64,000 nt of DNA from assembly GCA_037176705.1 (NCBI GenBank), contig CM073887.1, positions 55,513,001-55,577,000 of the forward strand. The letters run 5' to 3'. Below, one piece after another: positions 33,377 to 45,440 of this stretch. The DNA is from Molossus alvarezi. Its lineage: Eukaryota > Chordata > Mammalia > Chiroptera > Molossidae. The stretch's first letter is position 1; every line of letters starts with the position of its first letter. A program made the position numbers and the translations under genes. The notes beneath the pieces were generated by a model, which was given only the letters and a program-made list of their open reading frames with translations, ran no database searches and had not been told where the DNA came from.

Positions 33377-33386
33377 CATGTTCTTA

Positions 33387-34093
33387 GTACTGACTCCTCC
33401 CCTTTTGTCAGAGAATAAACCTGAAGGGGTCTGAATGTCTGATTGTTCTTGCACCATGAAAAGGCCGTTGCAAAGTAGTTTTCTTTGAGGGATGGCCTAT
33501 GCTACAGAGAACAGAATGCTTTGTGTGTGTATAACAACGTTTTCCCATTTCTTGCAAGAAGCATGAGGCATTTTTTCCCCAAGAATCATTATTAGAACCC
33601 GTTTAGACTCTTGCAAGAAAAATCCATGAACTGTGGGAAGCACCCTAAAGACAGGCCCCCACTCTAATTTGTAAATCTTAAGCTAGTTCTTACTGTGTCA
33701 GCATTTCATCTATTACAGTTTACATAGTACTGGTGGTTGCTGGTTCCATTGGCTTCTGCTCTGAGAAAGCAGTAATTCTCCACATTTGCCAGTCTTTTGT
33801 TTTGGGGGCATTGCTTGGCTATATAACCTCAAATATCTCATGGATCTAAAAAGTGTTGCTTTTCAGGTTTTGCAGTTTTTGTTGTTGTTGTTATGAAGAT
33901 GAGAGTGAACACTCCAAGCTTTTTATGTATTGGGGCAGAAACCATCCATTCACTGTGTTGTTCTGTTTATTTCCCGTATGACACTGTACCATTTTCAGTG
34001 ATTGATTCTACTGCCAGTGACCATGTGGGTGGTTTCAAAGTTTGTCTTTTGTGACCACTGCATCTAAAAAATGATCATAATGGGATCTTGGCT
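33387..34093. other. Unassigned sequence after the tandem duplication
   Basis: Its start (tgactcctccccttttgtcag) resembles a part of unit 1 (taattcctgccctttgtcaa, near 32605). The duplicated unit may therefore continue past the SINE. No gene found. Confidence 0.35.
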
Positions 34094-34332
34094 TTTTTAT
34101 TTTAATCCTCACCCGAGGATATTTTTCCATTGATTTTTACAGTGGGAGGGAAGGAGGAAGAGAGAGAAAAACATTGATATGAGAGAGACACATTCACTGG
34201 TTGCCTCCCATACAACCCGGGTTCTAGGGATTGAACCTGCCATTGAGGTACGTACCCTTGACTGGGAATCAAAACTGTGACTCTTTGGTCGGCGGGCTGA
34301 TGCTCCAACTGCTGAGCCAAACTGGCCAGGGC
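34094..34332 (-). mobile_element. VES-type SINE
   Basis: Tail ttttaatcctcacccgagg; head ends gccaaactggccagggc. The CT tract is shortened. Confidence 0.9.
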
Positions 34333-34776
34333 TGCATTTTTATTTTTTTGTCCTCATCTTCTCAAAATTTCCCATACTGAACAGCTGTTAGTCACCTGAA
34401 AAATCTTTTCCATTGACTTCTTTGTTTTACCATTGAGGGCTGGATTGACACCATACTTAAAATAGGATCGAAGGTCAAGACTGTGTCATCACATGCATCA
34501 AGGGAAGAGAAAAATTACTACTCAAAGGTACTCTTTATAGAGTAACCTCATTTGGTGGCTTCTACAAAGAAGAATGGGTTGGACCTTCAAGATGTGTAGA
34601 ATTATAGGCTGCAAATATTCAACATTTAATCCTCCTACCTGCCGACACAAAAAGAGATGTGTGAACATCGTAACTGGTTTTCCTATGTGGGTCAGGCAGG
34701 GTGTGCAGGTTTCTATACTAATTAAGGGTCAAATATCAAACATGAGCTCAGCACCTTTATTAAAGTTCTCTCCTGA

Positions 34777-34998
34777 GCCCTGGCCGGTTTGGCTTAGCAC
34801 TTGGAGCATTGGCCTGCGGCCCAGAGAGTCCCAAGTTTGGTTCCCACTAAGGGCATGTACCTCGGCTGCAGTTTGTCCCCGGCCCCAGCGGGTGGCAGCC
34901 ACTCGATGTGTCTCTGTCACTTCCATGTTTCTCTTTCTCTGTCCCTCTCTCCCTCCCTCCCACTCTATCTGAAAAATAAAAAATAAAATAAAATAAAA
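34777..34998 (+). mobile_element. VES-type SINE
   Basis: Perfect 16-bp target duplication taaagttctctcctga (34761-34776, 34999-35014). The tail is an (AAAAT)n run. Confidence 0.93.
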
Positions 34999-35014
34999 TA
35001 AAGTTCTCTCCTGA

Positions 35015-37500
35015 GCTTTGTTGACTGAACTATGTCACATCTCCTTTAAATGAACTTGAACATAAAAAGCCATGTAAAAAGCACAAGCAACATATTATAA
35101 TTAAGTTGGCAAAACCTAAAAAAAACCCCCAAACTCAATTAAATCCAGTCAACCTCAGGTGGTGGAAAGATCCAGAGTGTTCTAATAGTTTAGTAATGTT
35201 ATTCATTTGTTGTCTCTTATGTTTTTGGTGGCATCTTGCCAGGGTGGCCTACCCACATGCTGCCAGCAGCCCTTGTAAGGGAACACAACTCTTTCTGGTT
35301 GCTACTAAATACACCAAAGATAAGTGGTCAACTGGAGGGTTTTTCCTTAAAGGGAACCATCTGAAACATCAGCTGTTACATGTATTTTTGAGTGTTTTGA
35401 ACATTACTATATTGTCATTAATAATGTGCTCGTTGAATGATTATCATGTGTGTCCAGGTCAGTACCAGTGCCTCCCAGGATGAGTGCATAAGTACATTTG
35501 GGAGGAACCAGACCATTTTTGTTGGATGGGCAGAGGGGTTTTGAAGAAATGTGCCCAGAATGAAATACACACCTAGGAGCACCCAAGGGGGGATGTAAGA
35601 GTGGTGGCTAGCACACACTATTCCAGTAAACCAAAGAGCTATTAGAGGGATCATTCTGACAGGAATGTCTAGTATAAAAAAATCTCCACTTGTAAGGTGC
35701 TAGTAAGCCTGATGATCAGAGCAACATATGTTAATAGGCCCTAACAACTGGGTACTGAGTCTAAGAAATGCCTCAAACAGCAGGAAGATCCATTTAGAAG
35801 GAAGCAAGTTTTCTCTAAACAATTAGGCCAACCTATGAGAGTTTAGAGGGTTACAAGAGATACAAAGTCCATAGAATGCCTTTTTCAAGGGCCCAATGTT
35901 TTAATTTCTAGAGGATCTTTGTAAGTGCCTGCACTTCGGCTTTGGTAGGGTCACATATGATAGGATGAGTAATTTGTCTGAGTTTCTAGCATGGTGTGAG
36001 CATAGCAAGTAGCCCAGCAGAGGGGGTGAGGTGCCACTAAATAGTGTATTTGCCATTAGCCTCAGGGACCCTTTCCTTGGTATGAAAAGTATGTTGATCG
36101 GTTACATTACCAGTGGTGTGTTTTTTTCACATCAGGTGCATTAATCAGGCACTAAATTAGCCATGGTGAAGGAAGAAAGTTTCTTCAATTTTGCCTACAT
36201 CTTTAAGTTAGAGGCCTCTCAGTGGCTTAGTATTATGTGGGTCCACAGAGCCAAGATTAATAGCATCAAATTTGAGGTGTCGGTATGTCTCAGAAATCTG
36301 ACTGAATTTATTTCCCTGAGCACTGAACTGAGCCTCTGCAGATTGAGGTTTAATGTGTGCAGATGTACGAGTGACCTTGACTGTGTACTTGGTTATTGTG
36401 AGCAAGATACGTATTCCCAGTGTGTTATGCCGAAGGGGGTGACATTGGATAGAATTGTTGCTATTGGTGGGAAGAGACTGCTAGACATTGGCAAAAGCCA
36501 AGGACCTATAAAAATGTGTAAATGAGCTTGATTCTTGGCTAGGGAGTTCTCTAATGCCAACAAGATTGCCTGGAGTTTAGCTAACAGACCTGTTGTTTGT
36601 GTCGTCTTTGATCAAGGATGGCCAGCTCAATCTAGGGACAAAATGCACCATCTCTGCAGTAGGTTCCATCAGATGTGGTGGGGGCAAACTGTTGATAAAA
36701 TTTTGGAATTACCTGGTCATTTATGTACTCCCAAGAGATTCCCAAAGTGGCCAGTATGTTTAGAAAAGTGACCTTCTTCACAACAGCCTGCATTAATGTG
36801 AAGGAAATGTATTTCCTCCTGTAGGTGGGATATGTACTAGGGGCACCATTTTCAGCTCTGTGCTGTAGGTACTAGTATCTCTCCAATGAGAACTATAGTT
36901 AGAAAGCCCGAGAGTCCTGTATTCATGACCCGAGGAAAAATGAGAAGCAGGTCGCAGAGCATGATCAACTTGGCCTGGGAGGGCCTCCATTACAAAAAGA
37001 TTCTGTCAGCTGTCAGCAGTGGCTGCTCTAATTGTATGCAGCATGAGCTGAGGAAAACAGTCTCTTGAATGAGAAAGCCCTGGGTAATTTATGTCCACCA
37101 TGGGTTTGGAGTCTCTTGGATGCCTTTATTGTAGAGGGATGTGGGGAGAAGGACACTGATGGAGTACTTATTTCAACAAATTCTAGAGCCATTTGTTTTC
37201 TCATTTAAAGTCCATTTTTAAGTGTTGTGGGAATAAGTAAGAAAGCAGGTCTGATAAACGTGACAGCTGTGGCTGAGGGGGAATCAGCTCATCATACATG
37301 TTCTGCCACTCTGTCATCCTTTTAGCTCACAGACCCCTGGTGTTGCCAAGGAGAAATCAACATGAAAATAATAATTCACATAAAACTATCATATACTTAA
37401 CACACATAAAATTTATTCCAATGGTTTTTTTAGTGTGGAAAATAAAAAAAGGCTCCTATACCCCCTCTCCCACAAAAGGAGCTTTCTCAGTAAGAAAGGT
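35015..37500. other. Long stretch without recognised gene; possibly decayed ERV
   Basis: No SINE or L1 is visible in this 2.5-kb stretch, which is unusual here. Some minus-strand readings look vaguely retroviral (a short DPTKAEVQAL-like reading near 35940), but I cannot show a domain. The 120-codon plus-strand reading at 36163-36525 has no recognisable motif. Confidence 0.25.
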
Positions 37501-38149
37501 AGAATAGATATAATGGACTCAGAATATCCAGAAACTGTCACAAAACCAGTAGGAAAATCCCAACAAAAATCAAACTTTCATTTTTCAATGTTCCCTTAAC
37601 ATACAATAAATAGAATATTTAAAAAAAAATTAAACTACTGAAGTACCTATATAGGGAATAAGAAACTACATCTTTTAAAAATCAATCAACTTTTAGACTG
37701 AAAAATATAAAAATGAAATGAAAACTGTATATGACAGTTAAATAGACACAGATAAAAAGACATCACTAAACTTGAAGTACAAATATTTTAAATGTAAAAG
37801 AAAATTAAACCCAATTTCAATTCACTTATGAATCCGAGTTTCAAAATGAAAATGTAAAATACTATTCACTGATTTAAAGAAAAAGCACTATCTATAATCT
37901 TATATATTGTTGTTGAATGATGTGTCACAGAATTATCTGAATATTCAGCTCTGAAAATAATTAGTAGAAATCCACAGTCCAACAATGCACTTTAAGGAAG
38001 CTTGATAAAACACAATATATTTACACTTATAATAACTCTTTCATGTTGAAAGTTTTCTAGAACATTACACATAGATTAATTTCCATCAAGCCTTCTCACA
38101 TTACTCATTTCTCTCTTTTTCTTTTCTTTTTCACATGTAAGTATGTGGA
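37501..38149 (-). other. Probable 3' UTR of the zinc-finger gene
   Basis: AT-rich sequence directly downstream (minus sense) of the stop codon at 38150-38152. A minus-strand AATAAA lies at 37417-37412, which could end the transcript. This is inferred only from position. Confidence 0.45.
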
Positions 38150-39836
38150 TCAACTGAAGTCTTTCCTATGCTGTTCACATTCAACAGGACTTATCCAGTG
38201 AGTCTTTTTATGCCTTCGGAAGGAACTGGGAGAACTGAAGGATTTCCCACATTCTTCACATTCATAGGGTTTCTCTCCAGTGTGACTTCTTTCATGTACT
38301 TGGAAACCTAGCTGAGAAAAAAAAGCTTTACCACACTGCTTACATTCATAGGGTTTCTCTCCAGTATGACTTCTTTCATGTATTTTTAAGTAACTGTAAT
38401 CTCTGAAGGCTTTACCACACTGTTTACATTCACAGGGTTTCTCTCCGGTGTGAGTCATTTCATGCCTGCGTAATGTACTGGGAAAATAAAATGCTAACCC
38501 ACATTCTTTGCATTGATAAGGTCTATTTCCAATATGTACTTGCAGCACGTGTGCTCGAACACCTGATGGATAAATGAAGGCTTTCCCACATTCCTTACAC
38601 TGATAAGGTCTATTTCCAGCATGCATTTTCATGTGTGTCCGAAATCCTGATGGATGCATGAAGGCTTTCCCACACTGCTTACATTCATAGGATTTCTCTC
38701 CTGTGTGCAGTTTCTCATGTCTCTTTAAGCCTTGGTGATTGCTGAGGGCTTTCCCACATTCCTTGCATTCATAGGGTTTCTCTCCAGTATGAGTTCCTCT
38801 GTGTAATTGCAAGGAATAGTAATAAACAAAAGCTTTACCACATTTACATTCATAGGGTTTCTCTCCCTTGTGATTTCTTTCATGCAATTGGAAACCTCGA
38901 TGACAATTGAAACCTTTACCGCATTCCTTACACTCATAGGGCTTCTCTCCCTTGTGATCTCTTACATGTATTTCAAAACCTTGATGAGAACTGAAAGCTT
39001 TACCACATTTCTTACATTCATAGGGTTTCTCTCCTTTGTGATATCTTTCATGAACTTGGAAACCTCGATGAGAATTGAAAACTTTACCACACTGCTTACA
39101 TTCATAGATTTTCTCTCCTGTGTGAATCTTTTCATGTGCCTGAAAAGTATGATGATATCTAAAGACTTTTCCACATTGTTTACATTCATAGGGGTGCTTT
39201 CCTTTGTGATAGCTTTGATGTATTTGGAAACCACGTTGAGAATTAAAAGCTTTACCACATTGCTTACATTCATAGGCTTTCTCTCCTGTGTGAGTCCTTT
39301 CGTGTGATTGAAAAGCACGATGATATCTAAAGACCATTCCACATTGTTTACATTTATAAGGTCCATATCCAGTGTGCATTGCCATGTGTCTTCGAAAGCT
39401 TGTTAGCCACATGAAGGGTTTCCCACATTCCTCACATTCGTATTGTTTTTCTCCTGTATGAATCCTTCCATGTATTTGAAAAGATGTACGAAAACGGAAG
39501 GTTTTCCCACATTCCTTACAGTTGTAGGTTTTCTCTTCCATGTGCTTCCTTTGATGTATTTGAAATAAACTTAAAGAAATATAAGCTTTCCCACATAACT
39601 TACATTTATATGGCCTCTCTCTGTATTTCAGATGTTCATGTGGTTTGTGTCCACTGTGACATCTGATGTGCATATTAAGGGAAAAATAATGCATGAAGAC
39701 TTTTCCACATGTACTGCATTCATGTGTTTTCACTCCAGTAGTTTTCTTGTTCAGACTGAGATTTGGGATAAGGCTGAAATTTTCTCCACAATGACTACCC
39801 TCTTTACTTTCATAAAGTTTTTCTACCATTTGACTT
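38150..39836 (-). CDS. KRAB zinc-finger gene, zinc-finger exon
   Basis: Exon begins after the acceptor ttgttttttacag at 39836 and ends at the stop codon (38150-38152). It enters in phase 2 and keeps the frame of the two KRAB-side exons, for a 625-residue product. The N-terminal part has a degenerate finger (HCGENFS). Then come about 18 C2H2 fingers, most with the consensus linker (HTGEKPYEC or HKGEKPYEC) and a short tail ending KDFS. In the eleventh finger the first cysteines are spaced C-x-C (YECKCGKAF, near 38848) instead of C-x2-C. In the fourteenth the histidines are spaced H-x4-H (near 38549). Neighbouring fingers 5-10 repeat two types alternately (FRYHxxF and FNSxRGF). Family role: sequence-specific DNA binding and KAP1-mediated silencing, often of retroelements. 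No one-to-one human orthologue can be named. Confidence 0.95.
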
Positions 39837-40023
39837 CTGTAAAAAACAAGAAACATATTATTATTTTTAATGATATTTTTCAAACTATTTATTAGGATTT
39901 ATAGGAAAAGTGTAAGTTTCATGTATTGTCTGAATTCTCTGAATTTGGATATAATGAATGCTCTCCAGGAGGACTTCACCCTTGTAATTATCAAAACAGT
40001 TATATTGCCATATAGAGCCTATT

Positions 40024-40285
40024 TTTTTATTTTTTATTTTTTTATCCTCACCCAAGGACATTTTTCCATTTTTTGTTCAGGTAGAGTGGGAGGGAGAGAG
40101 AGGAACAGAGAGAGAGAGAGAGAAACATCGATGTGAAAGGAACACATTAAGTGGCTGCCACCCGCACAACCGACCAGGGCCGGGGACAAACTGCAACTGA
40201 GGTACGTGCCCTTAGCGGGAACCGAACCCGGGTCTCTCAGGACCGCAGGTCGACGCTCTAACCGCTGAACCAAACCGGCCAGGGC
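40024..40285 (-). mobile_element. VES-type SINE in the last intron
   Basis: Perfect 13-bp target duplication tatagagcctatt (40011-40023, 40286-40298). Low divergence; it sits between the linker exon and the finger exon. Confidence 0.93.
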
Positions 40286-40489
40286 TATAGAGCCTATTAA
40301 TACAGTTTCCAAGTAAAGTATTTTGCGAACAATGAATATTTAGGTCACATATAAAGAAAGCATTCCTGGTAAAACATTTTTAAGAATAACTAAATTTGAA
40401 GCAAGGGTTGTTTATTTTGCTTCCTTTTTTAAAAAATTCATAACATACCAGAATTCTCATGAGACACTACTTTCTATTGTGTGACTCAC

Positions 40490-40550
40490 CTTAATTTTCT
40501 CCCCTGGTTTTTGTACAGATCTTCAATGTCACGATCTTCCCATTTTTTAC
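40490..40550 (-). CDS. KRAB zinc-finger gene, 61-bp linker exon
   Basis: Too short to stand out as an open frame. Acceptor ctacattttag precedes 40550 and donor gtgagt follows 40490. The 61-bp length and reading (GKKWEDRDIEDLYKNQGRKL) match the small exon after KRAB-A in the ZNF family clustered on human 19p13.2. Phase 1 in, phase 2 out, which fits both neighbours. Confidence 0.92.
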
Positions 40551-40645
40551 CTAAAATGTAGACCCAGAAAAATTATTTCAAAATATTAGTGTTATAAAAA
40601 ATTGTTAGATTCTACTCATTGTTAGCTATAACCATGCCCACTTTA

Positions 40646-40876
<231 letters not shown>

Positions 40877-41689
40877 CTAAAACATCCCAAGTATGTTTAT
40901 AGTAGGATGCATGAGACTGACTGCACATGACATCTATACTCCATTTATAGAAATTTTACGTATATTCTGTCATCGCCAAACATTCATCAGAAACTTACTC
41001 TTTATCAATACTTACTTCTAAATTTAACAGCATGATGATCATATGGAAATGATTTACACACTTTTACTGTGATCCCATTATATCTTATTACTCTCTAATG
41101 GCAGGGTTCACAGCATGTTGAGAAGTGACAGAAAAATAAAACAAATATTTATCATTTTAAGACCATCAATACCTTGTGAGAAAAACTCTTCATCTCCTCT
41201 TTTATTATCATCATTTATAGCCCTCCATGAGGCAGAGGGTCAAATATACATAAAATTTTAATGAATGAAAAAAAGGAAGCTTTTTCTCCTATCCTCATCA
41301 CCAAACATGAGAGTCCAAGAGACTAATGGATATACAACTTTTAATAAGGTCCAGCTGGCTATTATCATCCCTAAAGTACTCCAGGCTTCAGAAGTAGTCA
41401 GATGCAGCTGGAAAAACTGAAATATTTTTGTGAAGAAGTAGTTTTGCTTTAATAATTTTTACCACAGACTCAGTTCTGCCTTGGAGACAATTTTTGGCAG
41501 ACATAGGCACACATGGTAAAAAAATGCCAGAAATGCTCTTTGAGGCAGAAACAGAACACTGCCCTGCACCTTCTTGACCTTGAGGAACAGACTGAGAGTT
41601 ACTGATTGCAACTGTATTTCGTGAAATCCACAAAGGTTTGAAGACAAATTTGCCCATGAGTATACCATACGTTAAAGAATTCAGCAACG

Positions 41690-42150
41690 CTTTCCTTCAA
41701 AAGAACATAAAAAATCTCCCCTTTTAAACTGCATAAATGTTTCCTGACCAGCCATCCTAGAGGCTGCACTCCCAAATTCTCTATTCCCAAGCTCCCACGT
41801 GGAGTAAGGCAGAATATCTCAAACCCTGAGCATATCTTGAATCCCTTAGCTGATGACACCACACACTGGCTAGAGTGTATGAAGGATTTATTACTTTCAT
41901 AATTGAGGCCTGTGGGAAAAGCAAGGCAGGCCTCCCCAGTAGTCATGAAATAGCATGAGAAAGCAAGAAGAGATGCCTGGACTTTTTTGTAAAATTGAGG
42001 TTAGTGGATGGGTTAGAGTTATGGTTCACACACAGCAGGGCCTTAGAGGACTGAGCCTCCCGACACCTTTAAAGGAAGGAGCACCAAGGCACTCATCGCC
42101 TTGTGTAGATATGGGTCAAAGGGGAATGAGTAGGGATGAGACTGAAACAT
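41690..42150. repeat. Possible LTR-like sequence in intron 1
   Basis: On the minus strand a tract gcctcaattatgaaag is followed by taataaatcc, a poly(A)-signal-like context as found in LTRs. I cannot name a family. 40877-41690 and 42150-42400 hold nothing I recognise. Confidence 0.25.
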
Positions 42151-42399
42151 TTTCATTTGTCAATCATCAACTACTGGAGTTAGAGAATTCCAGTCGGAAT
42201 TCTGGTTGGAATTTAAGGAAGTTGAAAACCATTACTGACCTCATAGAAAAAGCAAAAAAACTTGACCAACTTTTCTTAGATCTATGAGAGGACTGAGGTT
42301 GCAATCAAACCACTCTTTTCAACATTGCAAAAGAGGATATAAAACAACATTTTAAAATATGTCCCAAATATTGTTCTTATCAAGGCCCGTAATACAAAG

Positions 42400-42592
42400 A
42401 TAAAAAGAAGAAACATTACAAAACACGATATCCATGAACTGGAGAGCAATTACAAAAGATTGAAAGACACATAATGGAGATACCTGAAGGAAAAGACAAA
42501 GAAACAGAAAAAAATAGCTAAGTAGAAATCACTGAGATTTTCCTAAAATTAATTCTAGTCAGCAAATTGTACAAGTAAGAACCTCAGTGAAC
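42400..42592 (+). mobile_element. Old L1/HAL1 ORF1 fragment
   Basis: Contains gcaattacaaaagattgaaag, cataatggagatacctgaagg and gagattttcctaaaatta, in the order of ancient L1 ORF1. No open frame. Confidence 0.55.
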
Positions 42593-42593
42593 T

Positions 42594-42750
42594 GCTCTGG
42601 CTGGGTAGGTCAGTTGGTTAGAGTGTCATCTCAATATACCAAGGTTGCGGGTTAGATCTCCAGTCAGGGCACATAGAAGCAGCAACCAATGAACGTATGA
42701 ATAAGTGGAACAAAAATGAATGTTTCTCTCTCTCTCTCTCTCTCTCTAGT
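42594..42750 (+). mobile_element. Second SINE family (tRNA-Ile-like head)
   Basis: Head gctctggctgggtaggtcag with ttggttagagtgtc, then agcaaccaatgaacgtatga and ataagtggaacaa, and a CT tract. The middle differs from the VES copies; the same type occurs at 60281. Confidence 0.75.
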
Positions 42751-42789
42751 CAACAAACAATATAATACTTTTAAAAAATTTTTTCTTAT

Positions 42790-43222
42790 AAGCAAATATA
42801 AAAATAAGTATTATCAAGGTTTTTGGTAACTTTTCCAGACACCCTATTTCCCAGTTCTTTTTTTACCCCTAGACACCCTCCTCCCCCTCCAGCCCCCTCT
42901 AACCCCCCAACATTGTTGTCTATGTCCACTGGTTATGCATACTTGCATATAAATTCTTTGGTTTATCTTATCCATCTCACACGCCCCGCTCCTTCGAGGT
43001 CTGTCAGTCTGAACCATACTCCTTTCTATGTCTCTGGGTCTATTTTGTTCATTATATTCCACAAATATGTGAGATCATGTGGTATTTGTCTTTCTCTGAT
43101 CGGCTTATTTTGCTTAGCATAATGCTCTCTAAGTCCCTCCATGTTGTCTCAAAGGATAATAGATCTTTCTTTCTTACAGCTGCATAGTATTCCATTGTGT
43201 ATATGTAGCACAGCTTTTTCCC
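42790..43222 (-). mobile_element. LINE-1 3' end, outer copy
   Basis: Complement of the L1 3' UTR (gtctatgtccactggttatg) and the ORF2 end (reading at about 43230-43052, MEYYAAVRKKDLL). A second L1 3' end begins directly after it. Confidence 0.85.
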
Positions 43223-43424
43223 TCCAATTTTTATTAATTTATTTTTGTTATACCCTCCTCCCCACCCCCACCCCCATACCCCCAGTATTGTGTTGTCTAT
43301 GTCCATTGGTTATGCATTCATGCATATAAGTTCTTTGGTTCATCTCATCCATCCCCACCCCCCGCCTACTTTGAGGTTTGTCAGTCTGACCATACTCCTT
43401 TCTATGTCTCTGGGTCTATTTTAT

Positions 43425-43662
43425 CCTCACCCGAGGACATTTTTTCATTTTTTGTTCAGGTAGAGTGGGGAGGAGAGAGAGGAACAGAGAGAGAGAGAGA
43501 AACATCGATGTGAAAGGGACACATCGAGTGGCTGCCACCCGCACAACCGACCAGGGCCGGGGACAAACTGCAACCGAGGTACGTGCCCTTAGCGGGAACC
43601 GAACCCGGGTCTCTCAGGACCGCAGGCCGACGCTCTAACCGCTGAGCCAAACCGGCCAGGGC
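43425..43662 (-). mobile_element. VES-type SINE
   Basis: Perfect 16-bp target duplication tctgggtctattttat (43409-43424, 43663-43678). Very little divergence, with CpGs intact, so a recent insertion. Confidence 0.94.
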
Positions 43663-43839
43663 TCTGGGTCTATTTTATTCATCAGCTCACTTTGTTCATT
43701 ATATTCCACAAATAAGTTAGATCACGTGTACCACAGCTTTTTTTATCCACTCATCTACTGATGGACACTTGAGCTATTTCCAGATCTTAGCAATTGTAAA
43801 TAGTGCTGCTATGAACATAGGGGTACACATATTCTTTCT

Positions 43840-43915
43840 GATTGGTGTTTCAGGCTTCTTAGGATATATTCCTAGAAGATTGGTGTTTCAGGCTTCTTAG
43901 GATATATTCCTAGAA
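43840..43915. repeat. 38-bp perfect tandem duplication
   Basis: Two copies (43840-43877 and 43878-43915) of the unit starting gattggtgtttcagg, within L1 sequence. Confidence 0.95.
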
Positions 43916-44139
43916 GTGGGATCATTGGGTCAAATGGCAGATCAATTTTTAATTTTTTGAGAAAACACCATAGTATTTTCCACAGTCTGCATTCCCACCA
44001 GCAGTGTACTAGAGGTCCCCCTTTCTCCATACCCTCGCCAGCACTTGTTGTTTGATGATTTGTTGATGGCAGCCATTCTGACAGGTGTGAGGTGATACCT
44101 CATAGTTGTTTTAATTTGCATCTCTCTGATGATTAGTTG

Positions 44140-44325
44140 GGGCAGATAGAAGAAGGTAAAGTGGGGATAAATAGTGACAGAAGACTTGACTTTGAATGGT
44201 GAACACACAATACAATATGCAGATAGTGTGTTATAGAATTGTACACTTGAAACATATATAATTTTATTAACCAATGTCACCCAAATAAATTCAATATAAA
44301 AATTAAAAAACCCCATCTCTACTTA
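44140..44325 (+). mobile_element. LINE-1 3' UTR end
   Basis: gaatggtgaacacacaatacaat ... ccaaataaattcaatataaa is an L1 3' end, the same type as the complement at 11580-11885. Confidence 0.75.
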
Positions 44326-44383
44326 CCAACCTGCTAAAAAGTTAAAATAAACAAGTGCTTAAAAATAGATTTCATTTTATCAA

Positions 44384-45000
44384 ATGTCCAGGCAGAGAAA
44401 CAATCCATCACCTATCGTGAACAGCCAAGGTAACAAGGTAGTTCAGAAAGAAAATAAAAAATGGCCAGAAAATAAACTTAAAGACATGGAACACCGTGAT
44501 TTAAATGACAGAGAATTTAAGATTGCAGTTCTGAAAAAACTCAATGATATACAAGAAAACTCAGAAAGTCAGTTCAGTGAGCTCAGGAATAAAAACAACA
44601 AAAGGAGTACTTTACCAAAGAGATTGAAACTAACAGAAAATATAGAGCTGAAGAACTCAATAAATGATATGAAAAATAAATTACAGAGCTTAGAAAATAG
44701 AGCAGACTAGAAGGAGAAAAGAATCAGTAATATTGATGACAGAAATCTAGAAATGACTCAGCAAGAAGGGGAGAGAAAATTGAGAGTAAAAAAAAAAAGG
44801 ACTTTACAAAAACAATCTGCCACTAGAAAGAACAATATAAGAATAATGGGTATAGCAGTAGGAACAAAGAGGGAGAAGGCAACAAAGAGACTATTAAAAA
44901 ATTAATGAGAACTTCCCAAACCTACAGAAAGAAATGGACTATACCCTTGAATCCATGAAGCTAACCAAACACCTATTTATCTCAATGCAAAAAGACCTTC
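44384..45000 (+). pseudogene. Old LINE-1 ORF1 fragment
   Basis: 44384-44710 reads MSRQRNNPSP with DLNDREFKIAVLKKLNDIQENSE, the L1 ORF1p N-terminus and coiled-coil start. After the stop, further ORF1 sequence follows without a frame. No complete ORF1 domain set. Confidence 0.75.
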
Positions 45001-45002
45001 TA

Positions 45003-45219
45003 GCCTTGGCTAGTGCGGCTCAGTGCCTAGAGGCTAGAGTGATGGCCTGAGCAACAGAGAGCCAAGGGTTCAATTCCTGGTCAAGGGCCCATACCTGAGT
45101 TATGGTTCGATCCCTGGCCCCAGTCAGGGCTCATGTGCGAGGCAACCAATTGAGGTGTCTCTTTCACACTAATGTTTCTCTCTCCCTCCCTCCCTTTCAC
45201 CCTCTTTAAGAAATCAATG
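45003..45219 (+). mobile_element. VES-type SINE
   Basis: Head gccttggctagtgcggctcag with a short internal duplication (cctagaggctagag). Tail ctttaagaaatcaatgc. Confidence 0.85.
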
Positions 45220-45384
45220 CAGTAGAGCTCAGTCTAAAGATTCCTTATGAAAAACTGACATTCCAGACAAATTTGAAAAAGCTTATCAATTGATAATTCT
45301 TGTTATGTTTATGCAAATAATCAGGCCAAATTTAAACTGGATCTAATGCAGTCTCTTTAATAAAAATGAGGGTGATGCCAAAAT
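45220..45384. other. Unassigned piece between SINE and L1
   Basis: Sequence with gtttatgcaaataatcaggcc; not recognised. Confidence 0.3.
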
Positions 45385-45440
45385 ATATTTAAAAACTTCT
45401 GAAGGACTTCAAGGGAGAGATCAATAGCAATACGATTATA

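Larger units (their letters stand above)
43223..44136 (-). mobile_element. LINE-1 3' end, second copy
   Basis: A new 3' UTR starts at ttattaatttatttttgtta, followed by ORF2 end sequence up to ttgcatctctctgatgatta. Contains a SINE (43425-43662) and a 38-bp tandem duplication (43840-43915). Confidence 0.85.

Noticed and set aside
38807..39307. 166-codon plus-strand frame opposite the zinc-finger exon
   Set aside because: It is the antisense of repeated finger codons and has the same 28-residue periodicity. No independent evidence.
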